The notes below the pieces were generated by a model. It was not told the origin of the DNA and did no database searches. It saw nothing but the letters and a program-made list of their open reading frames with translations. The translations under genes were made by a program, and so were the position numbers. A DNA stretch of 64,000 nucleotides, taken from the NCBI GenBank assembly GCA_963739045.1, contig CAVTYY010000011.1:1-64000 (forward strand), written 5' to 3'. The DNA is from Halobacillus_B sp963739045. GTDB taxonomy: Bacteria; Bacillota; Bacilli; Bacillales; Halobacillaceae. Position 1 is the stretch's first letter. Each line of letters starts with the position of its first letter. Shown here piece after piece: positions 16,679-26,297 of this stretch.

Positions 16679-19129
16679 TTATTCATCCAGTTGCTCAAAC
16701 GGTTTCTCATATTCCGGCTTAACCCAGGCTTCTGTAACCACGCCTGACTGCTCGGTATCCATAACATAAGATCCGTTGCTGTATCTGTCATTCGCTTTAA
16801 AATCCATCGGTCGAACGGCCAACGTCTTGTCACCTGCAGATTTAATGATCACTTCCTCGTCACTTTGAACTAAGTGAAGATCGATGAGCTTATGCGGGTT
16901 CGATTTGAGTTCTCTTAACATGACCACACCGCGTTTCGCCCGAGAAGTTGCCTCAAATTCCTTCAACCTCATGCGCTTAACTGCCGCACGATGAGTCGTA
17001 ATAAGAATGGAAGGGTCCTTTGCCGGATCGAAAACCTGCCCGGATACTACGGCTTCTCCTTCTTTCAGAGTGATAGCTTTCACGCCAGCTGCTCTCTGGC
17101 CGACAGGTTTCACTTCATCCTCATGATACCAAAGGCCATAAGCTTTGCTGGATGCCATGAAAATAGAAGAATTTCCATAAGTGCGGTGCACATCTACAAC
17201 CTCATCATCACCTTTTAAATTTATGGCCACAAGTGATTTAGAATGTCTCTGTGCTTTGTACAAGGACAGTTCACTTTTCTTCACCATGCCATTTTTCGTA
17301 AAGAATAATAAGAATTGATCATCCTCAAACTCTCTAATTGGCATAGCTTCAACAAAGAATTCTTCCTTTTCAAGCTGGACAATGTTAGCCACATGCTGCC
17401 CAAGATCTTTCCATCTGATATCCGGCAGCTTATGGACAGGCAGATACAAATATTTACCCAGGTTGGTAAACAGCAGAACTGTGTCTTTCGTATTCATTTC
17501 AAACAGCCGCAAAATATGGTCGCGGTCTTTAATGGCTAAGTCTTCACCGTTGGAAGCGGCATAGGACCTTAAGCTTGTCCGCTTAACATAACCGTCCTTT
17601 GTGACCGATACCAGGACATCTTCACTGGCAACGGTAACTTCTAAATCGACCTTTAGTTCTTCCACTTTATCCTCGATTTTAGTCTGACGGTCGTCATTAT
17701 ATTGTTTCTTCATCGAACGAAGATCAGCTTTAATAACTTTCATTAGTTCATTTTCACTGTTCAGAAGCTTTTCTAAATAATCTATTTGCTTCTTCAGTTC
17801 ATCCGCTTCCTTTTGAAGCAGCGTAATGTCGGTATTAGTTAACCGATAAAGCTGTAAGGTAACAATTGCTTCAGACTGTTCTTCAGTAAAATCATACTGA
17901 GCAATCAGCTGCTGCTTTGCATCCTGTTTATCTTTCGAACCACGAATAGTAGCGATCACTTCATCTAGAATGGAAATGGCTTTAATAAGTCCTTCCACAA
18001 TATGAGCACGCTTTCTTGCTTTATTCAAATCGTATTTCGCCTGCCGGGTTACAACATCATGCTGATGCTGAATATAGGCATCCAGGATCATCGGCAAGCT
18101 TAATAATTTCGGAGTGCGCTCGTGAATAGCTACCATATTAAAGTTGTAGGAAATCTGTAAATCTGTATGCTTATACAAGTAATTCAGCACGCCTTCGCTA
18201 TTCGCATCTTTCTTTAGCTCAATAACGACCCGGAGTCCGGTACGGTCGGTTTCATCGCGTACTTCAGAAATTCCTTCAACTTTCCGGTCTATTCTTAATT
18301 CATCCATCCGCTTTACCATGGAAGCTTTATTTACTTCAAAGGGAATTTCATCTATGACGATCTGTTCTCTGCCGCCGCGGACTTGCTGAATTTCTGCCCG
18401 TCCTCTCAATACAATCTTCCCTTTGCCGCTTTCATAAGCTTTCCGAATCCCGTCTATCCCTTGAATGGTGCCTCCAGTGGAAAAGTCTGGTCCCAAAATT
18501 TTCGTCATAAGCTCTGGAACAGTAGCGGCAGGTTTATCTATTTTCATAATTACAGCATCGATCACTTCTCCTAAATTATGCGGAGGGATCTCTGTCGCAT
18601 AGCCTGCCGAAATACCCGTCGATCCATTAACCAGCAGATTCGGGAATTTTGCCGGCAGAACAGTTGGCTCTTGAATCGTGTCATCAAAGTTAGGTATAAA
18701 TTCCACGGTTTCTTTTTCAATATCTCTTAATAACTCAGATGAAATGCTTGACAGACGTGCTTCCGTGTAACGCATAGCAGCCGGTGGATCTCCATCCACA
18801 CTTCCGTTGTTACCGTGCATTTCTACGAGCGTTTTTCTGACTTTCCACGTTTGGCTTAAACGAACCATCGCATCATACACAGAGGAGTCTCCATGGGGAT
18901 GGTAATTACCAATAACGGTACCGACCGTTTTTGCCGATTTCCGGTACGCTTTTTCATGCGTGTTTTTTTCCTGATGCATCGCAAATAATATTCTTCGCTG
19001 CACAGGCTTCAGCCCGTCTCTAATATCAGGCAGAGCACGTTCCTGGATAATATATTTACTATAGCGTCCAAAACGGTCTCCTAATACTTCTTCCAAAGGT
19101 AAATCTAAATACTTTTCTGCCTCAGCCAA
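16679..19129 (-). CDS. parC: DNA topoisomerase IV subunit A
   Basis: Catalytic breakage-reunion subunit of topoisomerase IV, which decatenates daughter chromosomes. The 816-residue protein has the winged-helix/tower core with the active tyrosine in AAMRYTEARLS, the quinolone-determining segment HPHGDSSVYDAMVRLSQ (serine and aspartate at the usual resistance positions, so wild type in appearance) and a C-terminal beta-pinwheel. It follows parE after a 15-bp gap in the same operon and is closed by a terminator. Length and the start MAEAEKYLDLPLEEVLGDRFG fit GrlA/ParC rather than GyrA. Confidence 0.95.
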   Translation of the reverse strand: MAEAEKYLDLPLEEVLGDRFGRYSKYIIQERALPDIRDGLKPVQRRILFAMHQEKNTHEKAYRKSAKTVGTVIGNYHPHGDSSVYDAMVRLSQTWKVRKTLVEMHGNNGSVDGDPPAAMRYTEARLSSISSELLRDIEKETVEFIPNFDDTIQEPTVLPAKFPNLLVNGSTGISAGYATEIPPHNLGEVIDAVIMKIDKPAATVPELMTKILGPDFSTGGTIQGIDGIRKAYESGKGKIVLRGRAEIQQVRGGREQIVIDEIPFEVNKASMVKRMDELRIDRKVEGISEVRDETDRTGLRVVIELKKDANSEGVLNYLYKHTDLQISYNFNMVAIHERTPKLLSLPMILDAYIQHQHDVVTRQAKYDLNKARKRAHIVEGLIKAISILDEVIATIRGSKDKQDAKQQLIAQYDFTEEQSEAIVTLQLYRLTNTDITLLQKEADELKKQIDYLEKLLNSENELMKVIKADLRSMKKQYNDDRQTKIEDKVEELKVDLEVTVASEDVLVSVTKDGYVKRTSLRSYAASNGEDLAIKDRDHILRLFEMNTKDTVLLFTNLGKYLYLPVHKLPDIRWKDLGQHVANIVQLEKEEFFVEAMPIREFEDDQFLLFFTKNGMVKKSELSLYKAQRHSKSLVAINLKGDDEVVDVHRTYGNSSIFMASSKAYGLWYHEDEVKPVGQRAAGVKAITLKEGEAVVSGQVFDPAKDPSILITTHRAAVKRMRLKEFEATSRAKRGVVMLRELKSNPHKLIDLHLVQSDEEVIIKSAGDKTLAVRPMDFKANDRYSNGSYVMDTEQSGVVTEAWVKPEYEKPFEQLDE

Positions 19130-19144
19130 CAGAATATCCCCCTT

Positions 19145-21100
19145 TTATGTCTGAATTTTGTCGTTTTCTAAAATGTTTGCTTCCTCTTCTAGACCAAAAG
19201 CAACGTGGGATTCAATCCATTTACGGCGAGGTTCTACTTTGTCACCCATCAGTGTCGTTACCCGGCGTTCTACACGTGCAAGATCATCTATCGTCACACG
19301 TATGAGAGTACGAGACTCCGGATTCATCGTGGTTTCCCACAGCTGATCCGCATTCATCTCGCCTAAACCTTTATATCGTTGAATCATATAGCCAGATTTA
19401 AATTCCTTAAGAAGTTTCTGCATGCCTTCATCATCCCAGGCATACTCAGTTTTCTCTTTCTTTCCTTTTCCTTTAGAAACTTTATATAAAGGCGGAAGGG
19501 CTATAAAAACTTTCCCCGCTTCGACAAGCGGTCTCATGTACCGGTAAAAAAAGGTGAGCAGCAGAACCTGAATGTGTGCTCCATCTGTATCCGCATCGGT
19601 CATGATCACGATCTTATCATAATTGCAGTCCTCCAGCGTAAAATCGCCGGCCACCCCTGCCCCAATGGTATGAATGATCGTAGAAATTTCTTCATTTTTA
19701 AAGATATCAGCTATCTTAGCTTTTTCCGTATTGATTACTTTTCCTCGCAGCGGTAACACCGCCTGAAACTTCCGGTCTCTGCCTTGTTTAGCTGAACCTC
19801 CTGCAGAGTCTCCCTCAACTAAATAAAGTTCATTCTTGTCCGGATTTCTTGACTGGGCAGGCGTCAGCTTTCCGCTTAAAAGTGAGTCTTTCCGTTTTTT
19901 CTTTTTACCGGAACGGGCATCCTCGCGGGCTTTACGTGCGGCTTCCCGTGCTTCTTTTGCCTTAATAGCTTTTTTTATAAGCATGGAAGCTATATCAGGA
20001 TTTTCCTCCAGGAAATAAGACAGCTGCTCAGCCACTACAGCGTCAACCGCCGACCTTGCTTCTGAGGTTCCCAGTTTACTTTTGGTCTGGCCTTCAAATT
20101 GAAGAAATTCTTCCGGGATCCGTACAGAGATGATCGATGTAAATCCTTCTCGGATATCATTTCCTTCAAGATTTTTATCCTTTTCTTTTAGCATTTGCAT
20201 CCGTCTTGCATAATCATTAAAAATTCGTGTGATAGCTGTTTTAGCTCCGGATTCATGGGTGCCTCCATCTCTTGTCCGGACGTTGTTAACAAAAGATAAC
20301 ATGCTTTCTGCAAATCCATCGTTGAATTGAAAGGCAAAATCCAATTCAATATCTGAATTTCTTCCTTCAAAAGAAACGACCGGATGAAGGGTATCTTTTT
20401 CCTCATTAAGATAAGCAACAAAAGATTCAATCCCATCATTATACTGATAAGATTCCTTTGCGTACTCGTCCCGTTCATCTACCAGGTTAATGCGATACCC
20501 TTTTAACAGGAAGGCCGCTTCGCGAAGCCGCTCCGAGAGCGTCTCAAAGTTGTACTTCGTAACAGAAAAAATAGTCGTATCCGGTTTAAATCGAACAGTC
20601 GTCCCTGACTTTCTCGTATTTCCTTTATGTTCAAGAGAAGTGACGGGTAGTCCTCCATGCTCAAATCGCTGGTAGAACTTCTCTCCATTACGGCAGATGT
20701 GAACTTCCAGCCATTCAGAAAGAGCATTCACTACAGAAGCTCCAACACCGTGCAGCCCTCCGCTTGATTTATAGCCGCCCTGACCGAATTTTCCGCCTGC
20801 ATGCAGGACAGTGAGAATGACTTCAGGTGTCGGCTTACCTGTTTTGTGCATCCCTGTCGGCATCCCTCTTCCTTCATCCTGAACTGAAACACTGCCATCT
20901 TTATGAAGAGTTACTGTCATTTGCTCTCCGAATCCAGCTAAAGCTTCATCTACAGCGTTATCTACAATTTCATAAACCAAATGATGGAGACCTCTGTGGT
21001 CCGTGGACCCGATATACATCCCCGGCCGTTTCCGTACGGCCTCCAATCCTTCAAGTACTTGTATGGAATCATCTGAGTACGTTTGTTGTTGTTTTGACAA
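19145..21100 (-). CDS. parE: DNA topoisomerase IV subunit B
   Basis: ATPase subunit of topoisomerase IV; 651 residues. GHKL ATP-binding motifs are visible (VDNAVDEALAGFG, GGLHGVGASVVNALS), followed by the TOPRIM region with EGDSAGGSAKQGRDR and MTDADTDGAHI. The start codon is TTG at 21100 (MSKQQQTYSDDS); AAAGGAG lies upstream at a long spacing of about 11 nt, and the ATG slightly upstream is out of frame. A LexA box overlaps the promoter, as reported for B. subtilis parEC, so expression should rise in the SOS response. Confidence 0.95.
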   Translation of the reverse strand: MSKQQQTYSDDSIQVLEGLEAVRKRPGMYIGSTDHRGLHHLVYEIVDNAVDEALAGFGEQMTVTLHKDGSVSVQDEGRGMPTGMHKTGKPTPEVILTVLHAGGKFGQGGYKSSGGLHGVGASVVNALSEWLEVHICRNGEKFYQRFEHGGLPVTSLEHKGNTRKSGTTVRFKPDTTIFSVTKYNFETLSERLREAAFLLKGYRINLVDERDEYAKESYQYNDGIESFVAYLNEEKDTLHPVVSFEGRNSDIELDFAFQFNDGFAESMLSFVNNVRTRDGGTHESGAKTAITRIFNDYARRMQMLKEKDKNLEGNDIREGFTSIISVRIPEEFLQFEGQTKSKLGTSEARSAVDAVVAEQLSYFLEENPDIASMLIKKAIKAKEAREAARKAREDARSGKKKKRKDSLLSGKLTPAQSRNPDKNELYLVEGDSAGGSAKQGRDRKFQAVLPLRGKVINTEKAKIADIFKNEEISTIIHTIGAGVAGDFTLEDCNYDKIVIMTDADTDGAHIQVLLLTFFYRYMRPLVEAGKVFIALPPLYKVSKGKGKKEKTEYAWDDEGMQKLLKEFKSGYMIQRYKGLGEMNADQLWETTMNPESRTLIRVTIDDLARVERRVTTLMGDKVEPRRKWIESHVAFGLEEEANILENDKIQT

Positions 21101-21140
21101 TTTTCCATCGGCTCCTTTCAGATCGACACCAGCTACTTCT

Positions 21141-21159
21141 ATAATAGAACAAATGTTCG
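21141..21159 (-). promoter_or_regulatory. LexA box and -10 of parE-parC
   Basis: AGAACAAATGTTCG (21146-21159) differs from the Bacillus SOS box CGAAC-N4-GTTCG only in the first base. On the minus strand it runs straight into TATTAT (21141-21146), a likely -10 hexamer, so LexA binding would block the promoter. Confidence 0.7.
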
Positions 21160-21241
21160 CAACTGTAAACGTTCGAATAAAAACATTGCTTGTTATATTG
21201 TAGCGGTTTTATCCCAAGACGCAAATACAATTCTTTTTTTG

Positions 21242-21270
21242 AAAATGAAAAACCCCCGTTTTCACAGGGA
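21242..21270 (-). terminator. Weak terminator after yneT
   Basis: On the minus strand CCCTG/CGGGG (21254-21269, one G-U pair) form a short stem with a UGAAAA loop, followed by a T-rich run. It separates the transporter/yneT unit from the parE promoter. Confidence 0.5.
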
Positions 21271-21293
21271 TTTAAAAAAAGAATTTTCATTTT

Positions 21294-21710
21294 TCAGCGT
21301 AGAATTGCTTGAGCAACTTTAATACACATATCCATGATTACGAGCATATCTGTATCTTTTAATTGCTCATAAGCCTCGGGGTGGCTAACTCCTTGCTGAC
21401 CCCAGAAAGCTTTAGCATTCACCCCTTTACATTCCTTGGCTATCTCCGGCAAGTGCTCCGGCCGGCGGAAAACGTTAATGATATCGATGGGTTCTTTTAT
21501 ATCTGAAATCGAAGCATACGCTTTCTCGCCAAGTGATTCCTGAATGGTGGGGTTCACTGGAATAATCCGATAACCGGCCTCCTGCATCGCCTGACTCACT
21601 TGGTATGACGTTCGGCCGGGGTTATCTGACAGGCCGATCACTGCGATCGTTTTCGATTCATTCAGCAACTTCTTAATTTGCTCTTGCGTCGGGTTTTGAA
21701 AGGACATCAT
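21294..21710 (-). CDS. yneT: CoA-binding domain protein (YneT)
   Basis: A 138-residue single-domain Rossmann protein of the CoA-binding family related to the N-terminus of succinyl-CoA synthetase alpha. Motifs: IAVIGLSDNPGRTSYQV (nucleotide loop), YRIIPVNPT and the C-terminal CIKVAQAI. The cellular role of the family is unknown. In B. subtilis yneT also sits next to parE, so location is conserved. It lies 8 bp after the osmolyte permease gene in the same direction and is probably cotranscribed with it. Strong AGGAGG ribosome site. Confidence 0.88.
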   Translation of the reverse strand: MMSFQNPTQEQIKKLLNESKTIAVIGLSDNPGRTSYQVSQAMQEAGYRIIPVNPTIQESLGEKAYASISDIKEPIDIINVFRRPEHLPEIAKECKGVNAKAFWGQQGVSHPEAYEQLKDTDMLVIMDMCIKVAQAILR

Positions 21711-21718
21711 TCCGCCTC

Positions 21719-23245
21719 CTAGTTATTTAGTAATCCTTCTTTCTCTAAAAACTCCCGGGCAACCGCTTCTGGGTCCCGATCTTCAAAATCGACTTCATAA
21801 TTCATTTCCCGCATTTTGTCCCCGTTAATTTTTCCGCCCAGCTGGTTTAACACATCTTTTATTTCCGGATATTTGTCTAATGTTTCTTTACGCATAAGCG
21901 GAGCTCCCTGGTACGGCGGGAATAAATGTTTTGGATCGTCCAATACCTTTAAATCCAGATCCACCATGTAACCGGCAGTCGCATAGGCATCGATGACATC
22001 CACATCCCCTTTAGAAATTGCGCCTTGTCTAAGTCCGGGATCCATCGTTTTCACCGTGCCAAGATCCAGATTATATACTTTCTTCATGCCTTGATAGCCA
22101 TCCTGGCGATCCTTAAATTCCAGGGTGAATCCGGCAGTGATTTGATCTTCTACCGCTTTTAAATCCCCGATCGAATTCAAGTTGTATTTGTCCGCAAGTT
22201 CTTGCGTTGTGGCTACAGCATAGGTATTGTTATATTTCATAGGCTGAAGAAATGCCATATCGTATTTTTCAGCCATCCCTTTTTCAGCCTGCTGGTAAAC
22301 CTCTTCCGGCTCGTTGCTATTTGCCTGCTGGTCAAGCAGAGACACGATAGCGGTTCCGGTAAATTCCGGGTAGATATCAATACTTCCTTCCTGCAAGGCG
22401 CTGAAGACTAAATCTGTCTTTCCTAAATTAGGTTTTAACCCGACAGACAGGTCTGTTTGATCTTCAATTAATAGTTTATACATATTAATCAAAATCGCTG
22501 GTTCAGAGCCTAATTTCGCTCCTAATACCAGGTCGTTTTTCGCTTTTCCTCCGAATGCAAGGGGACCTACAGCTATTAAGGCAGCGATGACTAACAGGCT
22601 GACAAGCGAACGAAAGCCTGATTTTGCAGAGGTTCGTTCAAACAAACGGAGAATAACATCCAATAAAATCGCTAGTAACGCAGCGGGGATAGCACCTAAT
22701 AAGATGAGGTTAATATCTCCTCCTCGGTCAAGACCGAGCAGAATTAAATCCCCTAAACCGCCGGCGCCGATTAACGCAGCTATGGTCGTTGTGCCGACTA
22801 TGAGAACCATTGACGTCCGGATCCCCGCCATAATTACTGGCATGGCAAGCGGCAGTTCTACTCTAGATAACCGGCGGAATGAACTCATCCCCATTCCCGT
22901 AGCTGCCTCTTTCAATGCCGGATTCACTTCTTTAATTCCAGTATACGTATTACGGAGAATCGGCAGTAGGCCGTACGCGGTTAACGCAATGACAGCCGGG
23001 GTCTGACCAATTCCGAAAAGAGGAATTAAAAACGCCAGCACAGCAAGACTCGGGATCGTTTGAAGGATGGCTGTGAGACCGATAATTGGCTCAGCCACCT
23101 TCTGCTTACGGGTGAGAAGAAGCCCCAGCGGAACCGAAATTAATGTCGCAATGACTAGGGCAATGATTGATATTTGCAAGTGTTCCCAAATTTTTTCTAA
23201 TAATACATCCTGCCGCTGTTGAAAGACGTCCAGAAATTCATTCAC
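21719..23245 (-). CDS. Osmolyte ABC transporter, fused permease and substrate-binding protein
   Basis: A 508-residue fusion. Residues 1-210 form a membrane permease with about six helices and the ABC-contact loop EAATGMGMSSFRRLSRVELPLA. A further membrane segment (about 215-235) leads into an extracellular OpuAC/ProX-type binding domain (LVLGAKLGSEPAILINMY to the end). Such fusions handle glycine betaine, choline or carnitine (the BusAB, OpuCBB and BilEB type). It overlaps the ATPase gene by 4 bp; together they make a complete importer. Ligand specificity cannot be fixed from sequence. Confidence 0.88.
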   Translation of the reverse strand: MNEFLDVFQQRQDVLLEKIWEHLQISIIALVIATLISVPLGLLLTRKQKVAEPIIGLTAILQTIPSLAVLAFLIPLFGIGQTPAVIALTAYGLLPILRNTYTGIKEVNPALKEAATGMGMSSFRRLSRVELPLAMPVIMAGIRTSMVLIVGTTTIAALIGAGGLGDLILLGLDRGGDINLILLGAIPAALLAILLDVILRLFERTSAKSGFRSLVSLLVIAALIAVGPLAFGGKAKNDLVLGAKLGSEPAILINMYKLLIEDQTDLSVGLKPNLGKTDLVFSALQEGSIDIYPEFTGTAIVSLLDQQANSNEPEEVYQQAEKGMAEKYDMAFLQPMKYNNTYAVATTQELADKYNLNSIGDLKAVEDQITAGFTLEFKDRQDGYQGMKKVYNLDLGTVKTMDPGLRQGAISKGDVDVIDAYATAGYMVDLDLKVLDDPKHLFPPYQGAPLMRKETLDKYPEIKDVLNQLGGKINGDKMREMNYEVDFEDRDPEAVAREFLEKEGLLNN

Positions 23246-24309
23246 GACTGAACCACCCCATTTTCCGTTCGAACATTCTCTTTGAGGTAATAAACCATAT
23301 CTTTATAAGAAAGGGTGCCAATTAATTCGTCTCTTTTCACAACCGGCAGCAAGGGATAATCATGCTGTTCAAATACGGTCATCGCTTCCTTCAGAGTCAT
23401 TCCATTGGCCAGGGCTGGAAGATCAATCTTCTTCCCTTCATGAACAGCGCTGCTGTAAATGCCCGCCGAATTCTTCAATGCGTAAGTCCCCCGGGCTGGA
23501 ACCCGGTGATTAGCAAAATCCTCTTCCGTATAGACCTGATTTTCTGTTTGATCAATCATCACATCGACTGCTGTCTGCCAAGGTGATTTCCTGCCTCCGA
23601 TGAAATCCTTAACAAAAGCATTTGCCGGGTGCAGAATTAGATTTTGCGGAGTATCTAACTGGATAATTTCTCCTTCTTTCATTAAGCACACCCGATCACC
23701 CAGCGCCATTGCTTCGTCCATATCATGAGTCACAAACACAATTGTTTTCTGGATTTCCTGTTGAAGATTTCGAATATCTTTCTGCAGCTGTTCGCGGCTG
23801 ATTGGATCAAGGGCGCTGAAGGGTTCATCCATGAGGATAATATCAGGATCAGCGGCCAGGGCTCTTATGACACCCACCCTTTGCTGCTGACCACCGGAGA
23901 GTTCGCTTGGCTTTCTTTTGCGGTGCTTCTCGGGATCCAGACCCACCATATGCATGAGTTCATCGATCCGCTTGGAGAGCTCTTTCTTCTTCCACTTCTT
24001 CATTTCCGGTACGATGGAAATGTTCTCTTCCACTGTCATGTGTGGAAAGAGCGCAATTTCTTGTAATACATAACCAATATTCCAGCGAAGTTCATGTATA
24101 TTGTAGTCCCGGATATCCTTGTTATGTATCGTGATTGTCCCTTCTGTAGGATGAATCAGCCGGTTAATCATCTTCATAGTAGTGGTCTTTCCGCATCCGC
24201 TTGGACCGATTAAGGTGAGTAGTTCTCCTTCTTTCACCTGAAGATCAATGGCTTTAAGCGCCGTAGTCCCATCAGGATAAGTTTTAGTTACATTTTTAAA
24301 AGTGATCAT
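23242..24309 (-). CDS. Glycine betaine/choline-type ABC transporter ATPase with CBS domains
   Basis: OpuCA-like ATP-binding subunit of 355 residues. Walker A GPSGCGKTT, signature LSGGQQQRVGVIRALA, Walker B DIILMDEPFSALD and switch histidine VFVTHD are all present in the first 210 residues. The C-terminal part (about 250-350) contains a CBS-like pair, with DYPLLPVVKRDELIGTLSYKDM clear; such modules sense ionic strength in OpuA-type importers. First gene of the operon; the 4-bp overlap with the permease fusion indicates coupling. Expected to be osmotically induced; no operator was identified. Confidence 0.88.
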   Translation of the reverse strand: MITFKNVTKTYPDGTTALKAIDLQVKEGELLTLIGPSGCGKTTTMKMINRLIHPTEGTITIHNKDIRDYNIHELRWNIGYVLQEIALFPHMTVEENISIVPEMKKWKKKELSKRIDELMHMVGLDPEKHRKRKPSELSGGQQQRVGVIRALAADPDIILMDEPFSALDPISREQLQKDIRNLQQEIQKTIVFVTHDMDEAMALGDRVCLMKEGEIIQLDTPQNLILHPANAFVKDFIGGRKSPWQTAVDVMIDQTENQVYTEEDFANHRVPARGTYALKNSAGIYSSAVHEGKKIDLPALANGMTLKEAMTVFEQHDYPLLPVVKRDELIGTLSYKDMVYYLKENVRTENGVVQS

Positions 24310-24427
24310 TGCCTTCCCCCTGTATCGTTAAATAAATCATTGATATATTCCCAATTTAGTGTCTCACCAAACCTATTCAGAAACATTTGTTCGTCTCTAG
24401 AGAAGAACTGCTTGATCTAAGCTTCTT

Positions 24428-26146
24428 TCAGTTACGGAGGTCTGTTTTTATTTTCTCCCAAATATCATGGCTTCCAAACCGTTTACTCCAGGAAGCCAAA
24501 CCAGCTAGATGATATTTGTCCACCAATGAAATGCGTTTACTGAGAGAAGTTTCATCTTCCAGCCACATACGATAGATCTTACCTTTGCTTGTTGTTTCCA
24601 CATAATGCTGGCCGGAGCCCTGGTCTATTCTGGGTGTAACATGATGTTTCTCTACCCAATTTCTTGCTTCGTCCATAGACATAGATTTTGAGCTCATCTT
24701 CGGTTCATCGGTTTTATGGGTATCTTCTATCCATAAGCGGGTGTATAACGGAACTCCCAGGAGAAGCTTACTTGAAGGGACTTCTTCTAATAGCCGCTGT
24801 AAATTACTTTCTACCCATGATAGGCCGGCGACACTGCCTGCCTCCTGGGAGTTTGCCCAATGTTCATCGTAGCTCATCACCATCACATAGTCTGCTGCTT
24901 CTGCAAGTTCTTTCCGGTTATAGAATTTTGACCACTGCCCGCTCGTGGATTGAAAAGTAACGTTGATTGAAACAGTGAGCCCTGCCTGATGGGCTAAGGG
25001 AGTCAACTCTCTGACAAACTGGGTAAAATCATCTCCGTTTTCCTCATAGACGTTTTCGAAATCTAAATTTATTCCATCAAGTTCATAAATTGACGCAAAA
25101 TGAAGCAGCTGACTGATCATTTTCTGTCTTTTCGAAAATGAAGGGAGTACTTTAGCGCTTAAATCAGGATCAAAACCATTGGAAAACAATGCCCATACCA
25201 GACCATTGTGATCATGAGCTTGCCGCACGTAGGCTTTTGAAGCAATATTTCCGATTTCACCTTTACTGTTTTGCAAGGTAAACCACGTGGGGGAATATAC
25301 GCGAACTCCGGGGAGGTTGGCTAACTTTTCAGGATTCGCATCCTTGACGTATATCCCATCCCACACTAAGTGGAAAGGGGATGCTGGTTTTTTCAATTTT
25401 GGATGGTTGGAGCCTGCAGCTTTCTCGGTAATGGTTGTTACTCCTTTCTTGATAAGGGCTTTCCTTGATATGTATCCACCGTACCCGCTGTCTGTACGGA
25501 CTTTGAAATAAGAACCTTTCTGGTCAATAACAAAGACCTTGTCACCCGCTTTCAAATTGATATAATAAGGAGATGTTACGGTTGACCTTTGCCGAAGCCG
25601 TTTCCAGGGAGTTTTCACATCTTTCTTTATCACAGCTTTTTCTTGCTCGTACCCATTCTGATAGACAAACAAAACTCCCGTGTCCGATTTATAATGTCCT
25701 TTTAATGGATACACATCCTCCAACCAATCTGTCGAAATCAATATGTTCCCATTTACTTCTTTAACAGCCGGAAAATCTAAGGGAGACTTCTTTCGATTCT
25801 TATAATAATGGCGCTTATTTACAGGAAGCTGATACACTTGCTGAGGAGTGGTGACCACGACAGACCGGGAAGCTTCATCATAAATGATGTGCGAGTCGAT
25901 CTTCTGTTTGATGAACGAAAAAGGTACATAAATCTTTTGATCCAGCATCTCTGCTCTATAATCACTCTGCAAGCGATCATTCAATAGAATCGTATGCGTG
26001 TGCTTAAAATAATCGATCTTTGTCTGAGAATCAAAAGGATAGAATTTAAAGCACAGGATAGCAGTAATTCCTGCTATAGTAAGGATTACAGCAATGAGGG
26101 ATCGTTTAAACTTCTTCTTTTTTTTGCGTAAATGGCTGTTTTTCAT
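24428..26146 (-). CDS. Membrane-anchored GH18 glycoside hydrolase with SH3 domain
   Basis: Predicted surface enzyme acting on peptidoglycan or chitin-like glycans. From start MKNSHLRKKKKKFKR the N-terminus is strongly basic, followed by one membrane anchor or signal segment (SLIAVILTIAGITAILCF). Then come a copper amine oxidase N-like domain (about residues 50-120, with DQKIYVPFSFIKQKI and VVVTTPQQVYQLP), a bacterial SH3 domain (about 190-240) and a GH18 barrel with DGINLDFENV, whose D-x-x-D-x-D-x-E-type motif ends in the catalytic glutamate. Related to YaaH/SleL-like spore-cortex lytic enzymes but with different accessory domains. The start at 26146 has GGAGGGA; a longer frame does not. 572 residues. 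Confidence 0.8.
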   Translation of the reverse strand: MKNSHLRKKKKKFKRSLIAVILTIAGITAILCFKFYPFDSQTKIDYFKHTHTILLNDRLQSDYRAEMLDQKIYVPFSFIKQKIDSHIIYDEASRSVVVTTPQQVYQLPVNKRHYYKNRKKSPLDFPAVKEVNGNILISTDWLEDVYPLKGHYKSDTGVLFVYQNGYEQEKAVIKKDVKTPWKRLRQRSTVTSPYYINLKAGDKVFVIDQKGSYFKVRTDSGYGGYISRKALIKKGVTTITEKAAGSNHPKLKKPASPFHLVWDGIYVKDANPEKLANLPGVRVYSPTWFTLQNSKGEIGNIASKAYVRQAHDHNGLVWALFSNGFDPDLSAKVLPSFSKRQKMISQLLHFASIYELDGINLDFENVYEENGDDFTQFVRELTPLAHQAGLTVSINVTFQSTSGQWSKFYNRKELAEAADYVMVMSYDEHWANSQEAGSVAGLSWVESNLQRLLEEVPSSKLLLGVPLYTRLWIEDTHKTDEPKMSSKSMSMDEARNWVEKHHVTPRIDQGSGQHYVETTSKGKIYRMWLEDETSLSKRISLVDKYHLAGLASWSKRFGSHDIWEKIKTDLRN

Positions 26147-26297
26147 AGATTCCCTCCTGGCTACATAATAGCGAAATTTGCAAAAGAAGGAAATGAATAA
26201 CTGAGTTGGTTTAAGAGAATTCACCGTTTATCTAGTTCTTTACAAACCTCTGGCATGATAAAATAAAACTAGTAAAGACTTTAAGGAGTTGTGCGTT

